Shown here: positions 1-7,321 of the stretch, in pieces
Layout of the letters: each line of letters starts with the position of its first letter
Numbering within the stretch: position 1 is the stretch's first letter
DNA from: Pseudobacteroides sp.
GTDB taxonomy: Bacteria; Bacillota; Clostridia; Acetivibrionales; DSM-2933
Assembly: GCF_036567765.1 (NCBI RefSeq)
Contig: NZ_DATCTU010000121.1
Span: forward strand, 95,608 to 159,607
Length of the DNA stretch: 64,000 nucleotides
Direction of reading: 5' to 3'
Notes under the pieces: model-generated
The model's input: the letters and a program-made list of their open reading frames with translations, nothing else
The model's database searches: none
Told to the model about the DNA's origin: nothing
Translations under genes and position numbers: made by a program

Positions 1-846
1 GGCACCATTTTTAGGATCTGTAGGATAAAAGTTTGCTATTATAGAGGTTCCTCCAAACACTATTAAAACAAGGGTTGAGAGAAGTACCAATACGGTTTTG
101 GCATTTTTTGCAGACGGCTCTTTAAAATTGGGAACCGCATTACTTACTGCTTCTACACCGGTAAGGGCAGCACAACCGTTTGTAAATGCTGTCAGTATCA
201 AAAACAAAGTAAGTGGCTGCAAAGTATCTTTGGTTATATGTATAGGATTAGGCTTATAGCCGTTCATTATCTTAAAGACACCTACACATAACATAATAAG
301 TATAGAAAGAATAAAGAAATACGTTGGCAGACTGAACATAGCTGCAGATTCTTTTATTCCCCGCAAGTTTCCTATGGTCATAAGCAATATGATCAGTAAA
401 CATAAATATACTCTATATGGCTCTAATACTTTAAAAGCTGAAACGACCTGATCAACTCCTGAGGCTATACTAACAGCAACAGTAAGGATGTAACCGATAC
501 TAAGAGCAGATCCCGCTATAATACCAGCAGTTTCACCAATGTTTTCTTTAGCTACAATAAACGCTCCTCCGCCGTTAGGATAGCTGTCAATTGTCTGGCG
601 GTATGATAGTGTCAGAATCCCTAAAAGCATAATAATTGCTGCTGAAATAAATGTTAATTGCTTAAACGCAAGCATACCAATCGCCGGAAGTAAGACAATC
701 AGAATTTCCTGACCGGCATATGCAACTGATGAAATTGCATCGCTTGAGAGAATTGGAAGTCCCCATAAAATACCGAATTTCTCACCATGAAGTGCTTCGT
801 TTTTAAGTGGTCGACCTATTAATACTCTTTTTAAACCTTTAAACAT
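1..846 (-). CDS. KimA/YdaO-like APC-family potassium permease, C-terminus outside window
   Basis: An open frame of 282 codons runs off the left edge. My translation begins MFKGLKRVLIGRPLKNEA and continues with LSSDAISSVAYAGQE, LSYRQTIDSYPNGGGAFIV and LTGVEAVSNAVPNF. These match the N-terminal half of Bacillus KimA (YdaO), an APC-superfamily high-affinity K+ importer whose C-terminal part can bind c-di-AMP; that part is not in the window. At least six hydrophobic membrane segments are visible. The start at 846 follows an AGGAG-like ribosome site. The leader (850-1030) contains hairpins described separately. Substrate assignment is by family resemblance; a generic amino-acid permease is the alternative. 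Confidence 0.8.
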   Translation of the reverse strand, partial: MFKGLKRVLIGRPLKNEALHGEKFGILWGLPILSSDAISSVAYAGQEILIVLLPAIGMLAFKQLTFISAAIIMLLGILTLSYRQTIDSYPNGGGAFIVAKENIGETAGIIAGSALSIGYILTVAVSIASGVDQVVSAFKVLEPYRVYLCLLIILLMTIGNLRGIKESAAMFSLPTYFFILSILIMLCVGVFKIMNGYKPNPIHITKDTLQPLTLFLILTAFTNGCAALTGVEAVSNAVPNFKEPSAKNAKTVLVLLSTLVLIVFGGTSIIANFYPTDPKNGA

Positions 847-884
847 AAAATAGTTCTCCTCGAAGAATAAGTCTAAATAAAAAC

Positions 885-916
885 AACTACACGAGTAAAG
901 CCTTACTTGCGTAGTT
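885..916 (-). terminator. Terminator-like hairpin in the leader of the KimA-like gene
   Basis: On the minus strand, AACTAC ... GTAGTT arms with an inner AGTAA/TTACT pairing form a hairpin about 40 bases upstream of the permease start, followed by a U-rich tail (GTTTTTATTT). On the plus strand there is no T-tract. The position, between any upstream promoter and the gene, suggests attenuation rather than the end of a transcript. Confidence 0.4.
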
Positions 917-973
917 TAGCAAAACTAAACATTATTAGATAATTATATAACTAATTTAATAAAAAAGTTATTT

Positions 974-1027
974 CCAATTTATCTGAATTGGGGCTATTTT
1001 GGTTTAATATTGTTTAAATTTCCCCAA
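974..1027 (-). promoter_or_regulatory. Possible alternating leader structure upstream of the KimA-like gene
   Basis: CCCCAATT on the minus strand (986-993) can pair with TTGGGG (1022-1027) upstream or with AATTGG (974-979) downstream. The two pairings exclude one another and lie just before the terminator-like hairpin at 885-916. This is the kind of arrangement riboswitch leaders use, but I do not recognise the conserved core of the ydaO/c-di-AMP riboswitch. The rest of the 850-1181 gap holds nothing else I can name. Confidence 0.25.
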
Positions 1028-1181
1028 TATATCTGTGTATCGTACAGCAGATAATAATTTTACAGAATCTCTCCATGTTTCTCTTCATTGTACAGTGGTA
1101 TTGTCTATTTTATAATATATTTCCTTTCTAAGTATCTACATAAACTTCTGTTTTATTCAAATAGACAAATAATATATCAGG

Positions 1182-2024
1182 CTACTTTTTGTTCAAATAG
1201 ACGCACCCCGTAACTGTATGCATAGAAACTTTTTTTCCTCCCCCATTTAATTCTTTTGATACGCTCACTCCACCAGTCCCCTGTTTTTCAGGATCCATGC
1301 CGTCAAAATTTCCTCCGATAATACCAGTAGTTACTCTAGCGTCCAAACTTATTTTAGAGTTTGAAGGTATTTTCATAGATACATTACCTGTTGTATTTTC
1401 AACATTCAAGCTTTCCATATTGTCTAGTTGGGCATCAATATCAATATCGCCTGTTATAAGCCTTATAGAGTTATCCGCCATAAGGGTGGAATTTGCCAAC
1501 GAGATATTCCCTGTGGTTTCTTCCACTTGTATCGACCCGCTTAAGCCTTCTAAATAAACATCTCCGGTAACGTTATTTACAGTGTATTTTTTTAAATCCC
1601 TTGGTATCTCAATTAAAAGTTCCATACTAGCTGTTATTCTGCTATAATTATTGGATTTCCAATCCCAAAAATCTCCCTTACCAGCATCAGTAACAACACT
1701 TATGTCAATCTTTCCATTACTGACCTGCGAACCGATTTTAGCCTGCTTTAAAACCCTTTCAACATCATTTACTTCAAATCCTGCTGCTTTTTTCAGCAAC
1801 TTTACCTTTATTTTCTGCACGTTGGTTTTATATATACTAATGTTTCCTGTAACATTTGTTACATTTAAACTGTCTAGGGAAGAAGGCACCGCCAGCTCCA
1901 TTGATTCCTCGCCTGCCTTTTCTATCCTCTGAACCTCACCGCCAAAGCCTACACCAGCCCCACATCCTACCAACACAACAGTGAATACTGTTATTAAAGT
2001 TAAAATTATTATAGTTTTCTTCAT
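1182..2024 (-). CDS. DUF4097-family beta-strand repeat lipoprotein
   Basis: A 280-residue secreted protein. The start is taken at the internal ATG (2024) because GGAGG lies seven bases before it; the longer frame to 2066 has no ribosome site. The N-terminus is a lipoprotein signal (MKKTIIILTLITVF... LVGCG), so the protein should be lipid-anchored outside the membrane. The body is a repeated beta-strand pattern with T-G-D/N-I/V at each turn (NVTGNISI, NNVTGDVYL, ETTGNISL, ITGDIDI, NTTGNVSM), typical of DUF4097 (putative adhesin) proteins. Function of the family is not established. It lies downstream of the stalk-domain gene, 44 bases from that gene's possible frameshifted end. Confidence 0.8.
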   Translation of the reverse strand: MKKTIIILTLITVFTVVLVGCGAGVGFGGEVQRIEKAGEESMELAVPSSLDSLNVTNVTGNISIYKTNVQKIKVKLLKKAAGFEVNDVERVLKQAKIGSQVSNGKIDISVVTDAGKGDFWDWKSNNYSRITASMELLIEIPRDLKKYTVNNVTGDVYLEGLSGSIQVEETTGNISLANSTLMADNSIRLITGDIDIDAQLDNMESLNVENTTGNVSMKIPSNSKISLDARVTTGIIGGNFDGMDPEKQGTGGVSVSKELNGGGKKVSMHTVTGCVYLNKK

Positions 2025-2204
2025 ATATCCTCCCTTTTTCCATAAGTTTAATTCTTTACAGTTCAACTTACGTTAAGTACCGGAAATTGTCTGAATAAAA
2101 AAATATGACTATCTCTGCAGACTTTACTGATGATTCTATAAAATTAAATGACCACATCTTTTCACCGGAAATACCAGAATCACCAAAACCTACAATATTC
2201 CATG

Positions 2205-3491
2205 TCATTCCATAGGTACTGCTAAATATGTCATCCTTGTACTAACATTAGGATAGCATGTAAGTCGTAATCCCCTTGATTTAAGCCAGTCAATATTATA
2301 ACCTACTTCAGCCGGAACAGGTCGGTCTTCTTCATACCAGTTTAGTCTGAAATCATTCGTGTTATATAAATCGTTAAAATTGACATTAACTTTTTTACTA
2401 TTTATCGTAGGTGTTGGAGCAGGAACAGGATTTATAGTTATATCATCCAAGTTTCCATATTCCAACGTAATATTTTTTTCTTTAGGATTCCAGTTAACTT
2501 TGCATCCAAGGCTTTCAGCTATCAGTCTTAGAGGTACAAAAGTTCTGCTATTTATTATACTGGGTGAAGAATCACTTTTTTTCTTAACCCCATTAATGCT
2601 TACAGTATTACTATTTATCCATAGCTCGATAAGCTTTGAGTTTAAATTGATTGATATTTTCTTTTCCGAACCGCTCCATGTAACACTTCCACCTAGTTGC
2701 TCAATAAGTGCTTTAATTGGAATTAATGTTCTTCCATCTTTAATAACAGGTGATACATGCTTACCATTCTCTATATCTTTCTTTACCCCATTAACTGTCA
2801 TATAAGGTTTACCTGTATTTAAAACACTTATACCTTTACTCACGTAAATGGAAAAAACCCCATCACCATGCACTTCCTCATAGTTCTCTCCGTCAAAATT
2901 TGATAAAAGTTCACCATTTTCGTACTTATCTCCTAAAGGCGAGCTATATCCAAAAAAACTCCACTCATAACCGGTTTCCATTGGATCGATTGGTTCACAA
3001 TCGGGACTTCTAAACCTTATTCCATGAGTCGTATCAGCTTTAAAAGGAACACCTGGGTCAAATTGGAAAGAAGTAATTTGATATTTTCCATCCATGCTTC
3101 GATTCTTGGGAATGTCATTTTTACTTTTAACCTTTGATGAAATCACCTTAAACTTGGATGAACCGACCTCAACTATATCAAGAATCAAATCGCCGGTACT
3201 TGTACTTTTAGCTTCATGTTTCCAGTATATTTCTACTTCAACTTTTCTTAAAAAACAATCGTTACTTACCCAAAATGTCTGAAGAGGAGATGTATTTGAT
3301 TCAATACTAATAGCATTGTTGTTTTGATTTTGAAGATGGGTTTTTACTAGTGGACCAGTAGCATCTGTGTTTTGTAATAAGGAATTTTTATCTGTTGGCT
3401 TCTCCTCTACAAGTACACCATATGCAGGAATATTATAAGCAGGATTAATAATTATTAAAAGAATTAAAACAATCATAATAACTTTTTTCAT
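2205..3491 (-). CDS. Secreted protein with copper-amine-oxidase N-terminal-like (stalk) domain
   Basis: A 428-residue protein with a signal peptide (MKKVIMIVLILLIIINPAYN). Residues about 60-215 are a beta-rich region I cannot assign. Residues about 228-345 hold two copies of the stalk repeat (VNGVKKDIENG... GRTLIPIKALIEQLGG and NSRTFVPLRLIAESLGCKVNW) known as the copper amine oxidase N-terminal-like domain (PF07833), common on clostridial surface proteins and not itself an oxidase. The C-terminus looks prematurely ended: beyond the stop, a different frame stays open to 2068 and reads DDIFSSTYGMTWNIVGFG..., so a frameshift near 2235-2240 is likely. The neighbouring binding proteins carry the same type of domain. 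Confidence 0.65.
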   Translation of the reverse strand: MKKVIMIVLILLIIINPAYNIPAYGVLVEEKPTDKNSLLQNTDATGPLVKTHLQNQNNNAISIESNTSPLQTFWVSNDCFLRKVEVEIYWKHEAKSTSTGDLILDIVEVGSSKFKVISSKVKSKNDIPKNRSMDGKYQITSFQFDPGVPFKADTTHGIRFRSPDCEPIDPMETGYEWSFFGYSSPLGDKYENGELLSNFDGENYEEVHGDGVFSIYVSKGISVLNTGKPYMTVNGVKKDIENGKHVSPVIKDGRTLIPIKALIEQLGGSVTWSGSEKKISINLNSKLIELWINSNTVSINGVKKKSDSSPSIINSRTFVPLRLIAESLGCKVNWNPKEKNITLEYGNLDDITINPVPAPTPTINSKKVNVNFNDLYNTNDFRLNWYEEDRPVPAEVGYNIDWLKSRGLRLTCYPNVSTRMTYLAVPME

Positions 3492-3746
3492 AAAGGCTCT
3501 TTATTTTTGGGCATAAAATAAACTAGAAGGTTTAAAATTAGAGAATTAAAAAATTAAGTTTTTATACAAAATTGATATTAATTTAGGAATTTATTAAGAG
3601 TTGCTGTAATGAGATGATTTTTCTTATATAATAAATATACCAGGCTTTTCATGTCAATTCAAGGACCATTTCTTATGTCGTTTTCCTATGGTATCGGGTA
3701 CCTTAACTGGATTACAACACCACTTTGGTATTGTAATATATCATTC

Positions 3747-5222
3747 TTATTGCACTACCAAGTCATCAAAGCGTAATTTAACGTTCTTTTTAAACGAACT
3801 AATCATTTCCTCTTTACTGGCAAACTTGCCGTCTAGATACAACCTTAACGCTTTAACAAACTCACTTTCAATGTCATGGTCATATGCGGTTGCATTTTTC
3901 CCGTCTATCTCTTTAACAATGGGCTCAAAGAGCTTAAATCTATTTATGCCTAAAAACTTATCATTCTCCTTAGCACCCTCTGAAATGATCTCCATGTTAT
4001 TGGGAAAAGAATTATATTCATTAGCCCAATTCCTCATTAAGACCTTACCGGTTGTGAAATATTTTATAAATTCCCATGCAATCTCTTTATTTTGAGATTT
4101 GCTGTATATTCCATACCAGGTTCCCCCGTCATAGAAAGGATATGCGGGTCTTATTACTCCCCATTTTTGACCTGACTTTATATCGGTATAGCCCACTATA
4201 TTTGAAATTTGCCCAAAAGGACATACCCATGCCATAACACTATCATTGCTGTAAATTGCTGAATACCAATCTGATGAAAGCGGCTCGATGCCCGCTTCAT
4301 ATCTAATTGCTCTTAGCATTTTTGCAAAACCGATAAAATCCTGTACCTTTTCATCAATAACGAGTTTATTATCTGTCACCCAGCCCTTGCGACGTTCACC
4401 CATATACATTAACATGAGCTCTTCAAAGCTAGAAAATAAGCATACCTTTCCATTGCTTTTCTGTTTTAAAATTTCGGCTGTTTGCAATATTTTTTCAGGT
4501 GTTGAAAACATTTCTTCTATCTTCAGCGGGTCATCAGTTCCAAGATATTTTTGAGATATACTTTTTTTGTAGATGATCACACCTGGTGCTGCAGTATCTG
4601 ATAGTGCTCTAAGGATTCCCTTTTTATCCGTTCCCACTTGTATGGTATAAGGTATCATTTTATCTGTATATCCCTTTGCCTTATCTGTCAAATCCGCGAA
4701 AGCATCCGGCAATTCTATAAATCGTTTTGCAAATGAAGAATCCACAGCAAATACGTCAGCAACATGGGTTCCGGACTTTAAAGCAGCAGCAAGATAATTC
4801 TGGTACTCTCCGTTTGCATTTGGCACTAGTTTTAAATTCACATTTACTTTAGGATAGACTTCTTTAAACTTATCCAGCATTCTATGTGCCTCATCCTCAT
4901 TAAAATGTGCAAAATCAAAGCCTATCTTTTTCGATGAAAAATTTATGGTATTGTCATCCAATACCACTCCAAATCCGGTTAACCTAGCCGCAGATTCAAG
5001 GGGCAAATAGGGTTCACCCCCTATCATCACAGGCGACATATACGATTCGTCAGGATTTTTTATCACATTTTCCTTCTTATTATCCAAATATATTTTAATA
5101 TTACTATATTTAAAAACCTCTGTATCTTTCATGTTGCCATAAAGCCTTATAATACTAAATATTGATAAAGCAGTAAGGAAAATAAGGTAAGCAAGCAAAG
5201 ACACTTTTGTTATTCTTCTCAT
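3747..5222 (-). CDS. Extracellular sugar-binding protein (ABC SBP family 1) with stalk domain
   Basis: A 491-residue protein with an N-terminal signal anchor (residues 6-27) lacking a lipobox. Residues about 40-97 form a single stalk-type module (IKIYLDNKKENV... GGEPYLPLESAARLTGF). The remainder is a type-1 solute-binding protein: LDKFKEVYPKVNVNL, ADVFAVDSSFAKRF, NKEIAWEFIKYFTTGK, with the C-terminal lobe typical of COG1653 carbohydrate-binding proteins. It would capture an oligosaccharide outside the cell. No permease or ATPase gene is beside it, so it is either an orphan subunit for a transporter elsewhere or a sensor-type binding protein. It is a tandem paralogue of the gene at 5306-6802. 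Start supported by AGGGAG. Confidence 0.75.
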   Translation of the reverse strand: MRRITKVSLLAYLIFLTALSIFSIIRLYGNMKDTEVFKYSNIKIYLDNKKENVIKNPDESYMSPVMIGGEPYLPLESAARLTGFGVVLDDNTINFSSKKIGFDFAHFNEDEAHRMLDKFKEVYPKVNVNLKLVPNANGEYQNYLAAALKSGTHVADVFAVDSSFAKRFIELPDAFADLTDKAKGYTDKMIPYTIQVGTDKKGILRALSDTAAPGVIIYKKSISQKYLGTDDPLKIEEMFSTPEKILQTAEILKQKSNGKVCLFSSFEELMLMYMGERRKGWVTDNKLVIDEKVQDFIGFAKMLRAIRYEAGIEPLSSDWYSAIYSNDSVMAWVCPFGQISNIVGYTDIKSGQKWGVIRPAYPFYDGGTWYGIYSKSQNKEIAWEFIKYFTTGKVLMRNWANEYNSFPNNMEIISEGAKENDKFLGINRFKLFEPIVKEIDGKNATAYDHDIESEFVKALRLYLDGKFASKEEMISSFKKNVKLRFDDLVVQ

Positions 5223-5305
5223 ATATATCTCCCTGTCGTATTAATTCGGACTTCATAGATGCCGAGCTGATATATAACTTTACAGTTCGGTATCTTTATT
5301 CAAAA

Positions 5306-6802
5306 CTATTGAACTTCTATATCTTTAAGCTTCAATTTCACATTATTTTTAAATACCCCGACCATATCTTCCTTGCTTTTTATACTACCATCCAGGTACA
5401 ATTTCATTGCTTCTACGAACTCCTTGTAAATAGCCTCATCATATCGGGTTATAGTATCCCCTTTTATGTCTTTTACCAGGGGTTCAAAAAACTCAAATAC
5501 ATTGGTGCTCACAATTTTATTCACATTCGGTGACCCTTGACTAATAACTCCCAAATTATTAGGCAATTCCTGATTTTCGTTAGCCCAAGCCTTCATCATA
5601 TCCTTGTGAGCAGTAAAAAATTTTACAAATTCCCATGCAGCATCCTTATTGGGAGATTTACTGTATATTCCATACCATGTGCCTCCCCAAAAGAAAGGGA
5701 ATGTAGGATTAACCAGTCCCCATCTTCCGCCTTCTTCAGCTTTTTTATCATTACTGCCTAAAATCCACGGTATTCCCCAGGTAGGGCATATTAATGCAAA
5801 TATCTTTTCGTCATCCGCGATTGCAGCACTCCATTCTGAAGACCACTGATCAATACCTGATTCGTATTTATTATCTCTAAAAGTTTTTGCAACATCAATA
5901 TACTCCAGCATGACTTTGTCAATGGTTAGTCTATTGTTAACAACCCATGCCTGACTTCGCCCGAAAATATACATTCTCAACAAATCTTCAAACCCAGCAA
6001 ATAAAGAAACATTTCCTCCACTTTTTTCCTTCAGCAGCCTTGCCGTTTTCAGCATGTTTTCAGGTGTTGAAAACATAACTTTTACTTTTTCATGGTCATC
6101 AGTTCCAAGATATTTTTTTGCAACACCCTTTTTGAATGCAATAGCACCTGGTGCCGCAGTATCTGATAATGCCCTTAAAACACCATTTTGGTCTGTCCCG
6201 ATTTGTACGGTATAGGGTATCATATTACCTCTATAGGCCTTTGCTATATCTCCTATGTCTAAAAAAGCACCAGGCATTTCAATAAATCTTTTGGCAAATA
6301 ACGATTCAACAGCGATAACGTCAGGAGCGTTTTCTCCTGATGTTATTAGTGACTCAGTTTTATTTTCATAAATTTCATCCCTGGGATAATTAAGTATAAC
6401 TTCAATGTTTGGATAAGCTTCTTTGAAATGCTGCAACATCTTTACCGCCGCATCCCTATTGAAATGCCTCACAGAAATCTTGCCTTTTATAGCTTCATTA
6501 CGGTATTTATAACTGGATTTATCAGCTAACATAATTGCTTGCTGATTCTTATCCCACTTAACTTCAAAATTTGCTAAATCCGCTGCTGCTTCTAAAGGCA
6601 CATATGTCTTTCCGTCCAATTCTACAGAAGGCAGTTTGGCTCCGGATTTATCAATAAATTCTTTTTTCTGTTTATCCAGATAAATTTCCATATTGTCTTT
6701 TTTTATCGACTGAGTTTTATAACATAAAACAACACTTATGGCAGTTGCCAATGTAAGAATAATAAATAGTACTGCTATGATCACTTTAGTTATTCTTTTC
6801 AT
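5306..6802 (-). CDS. Extracellular sugar-binding protein (ABC SBP family 1) with stalk domain, paralogue
   Basis: A 498-residue paralogue of the downstream gene, with shared blocks such as LSDTAAPGAIAFKK, GGTWYGIYSKSPNKDAAWEFVKFFT and a C-terminal LYLDGSIKSKEDMV. It has an N-terminal membrane anchor, then a stalk-type module (IYLDKQKKEF... GKTYVPLEAAADLANFEVKW), then the binding-protein fold. The two genes are 83 bases apart and probably cotranscribed; this copy is promoter-proximal with a GGGAGG ribosome site. As with its partner, no transporter membrane components are encoded nearby. Ligand unknown; the carbohydrate assignment rests on family resemblance only. Confidence 0.75.
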   Translation of the reverse strand: MKRITKVIIAVLFIILTLATAISVVLCYKTQSIKKDNMEIYLDKQKKEFIDKSGAKLPSVELDGKTYVPLEAAADLANFEVKWDKNQQAIMLADKSSYKYRNEAIKGKISVRHFNRDAAVKMLQHFKEAYPNIEVILNYPRDEIYENKTESLITSGENAPDVIAVESLFAKRFIEMPGAFLDIGDIAKAYRGNMIPYTVQIGTDQNGVLRALSDTAAPGAIAFKKGVAKKYLGTDDHEKVKVMFSTPENMLKTARLLKEKSGGNVSLFAGFEDLLRMYIFGRSQAWVVNNRLTIDKVMLEYIDVAKTFRDNKYESGIDQWSSEWSAAIADDEKIFALICPTWGIPWILGSNDKKAEEGGRWGLVNPTFPFFWGGTWYGIYSKSPNKDAAWEFVKFFTAHKDMMKAWANENQELPNNLGVISQGSPNVNKIVSTNVFEFFEPLVKDIKGDTITRYDEAIYKEFVEAMKLYLDGSIKSKEDMVGVFKNNVKLKLKDIEVQ

Positions 6803-6922
6803 ATATACCTCCCGTCCTGCTGTAACAACAAATAAGCCCTGTATTAATAAGGATCATATATATACTATCATGTATTTCTAATTTTGAAAATAAAGTAAGT
6901 TATCATTACCTAACATTTTTTC

Positions 6923-6951
6923 TTGACGCATCAAAAAATATATGGTATTCT
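6923..6951 (+). promoter_or_regulatory. Sigma-A type promoter for the leader ORF / EF-G paralogue transcript
   Basis: TTGACG (6923-6928), a 17-base spacer and TATTCT (6946-6951) give a good vegetative promoter. Transcription would start near 6958, about 100 bases before the leader ORF and 360 before the EF-G gene. Confidence 0.6.
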
Positions 6952-7058
6952 AAAATTTGTATGTTAAAAAACGTGTTGTTGCCTATTATACTAGTATGAG
7001 CCAACAAGTATATTATTTTATTCTTAAAACATGATTGTTTGAAGGGAGGATTAAACCA

Positions 7059-7202
7059 ATGCAAAGGCCATGCATGCTATGTTTTTATAACAATAAAAAG
7101 CTATTATTTTTTCCAAGCATCAATATCGATATGCATTGGCTTAATTCCCTATTGCCACAAAAACCTTATCTTTTATGCAATGTCAGATACGGCTTTAGCT
7201 GA
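7059..7202 (+). CDS. 47-residue leader peptide of the EF-G paralogue
   Basis: A short ORF starting MQRPCMLCFYNNKKLLFF and ending VRYGFS, preceded by GGGAGG nine bases before the ATG. It lies between the promoter and a strong terminator ahead of the EF-G paralogue. The layout (promoter, leader peptide, terminator, translation-factor gene) is that of tet(M)-type and other antibiotic-induced attenuators, where slowed ribosomes in the leader prevent the terminator from forming. The peptide has rare features for a free protein (no domain, aromatic-rich), which suits a leader role. CCAATGCA, spanning its start codon (7056-7063), is exactly complementary to TGCATTGG (7132-7139) within the ORF, so the start could also be occluded in the RNA. 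Confidence 0.6.
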   Translation: MQRPCMLCFYNNKKLLFFPSINIDMHWLNSLLPQKPYLLCNVRYGFS

Positions 7203-7238
7203 TCAAACACACACATAAAACATAAAAATGCAATATAG

Positions 7239-7277
7239 GCGGTTAAGTCATTTAGTTCATGACTTAACCGCTTTTTT
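7239..7277 (+). terminator. Strong intrinsic terminator between leader ORF and EF-G paralogue
   Basis: A perfect 12-bp stem, GCGGTTAAGTCA (7239-7250) with TGACTTAACCGC (7260-7271), a 9-base loop and a run of six T. It stands 45 bases before the EF-G start and would stop most transcription unless relieved, which supports attenuation control. Confidence 0.85.
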
Positions 7278-7321
7278 GCTGTTCAGGAAAAGTTAATTTT
7301 ATTATCAAAGGAGAGATTATT

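Noticed and set aside
846..1180. ydaO-type c-di-AMP riboswitch before the KimA-like gene
   Set aside because: Hairpins exist but the conserved G-rich core could not be found.
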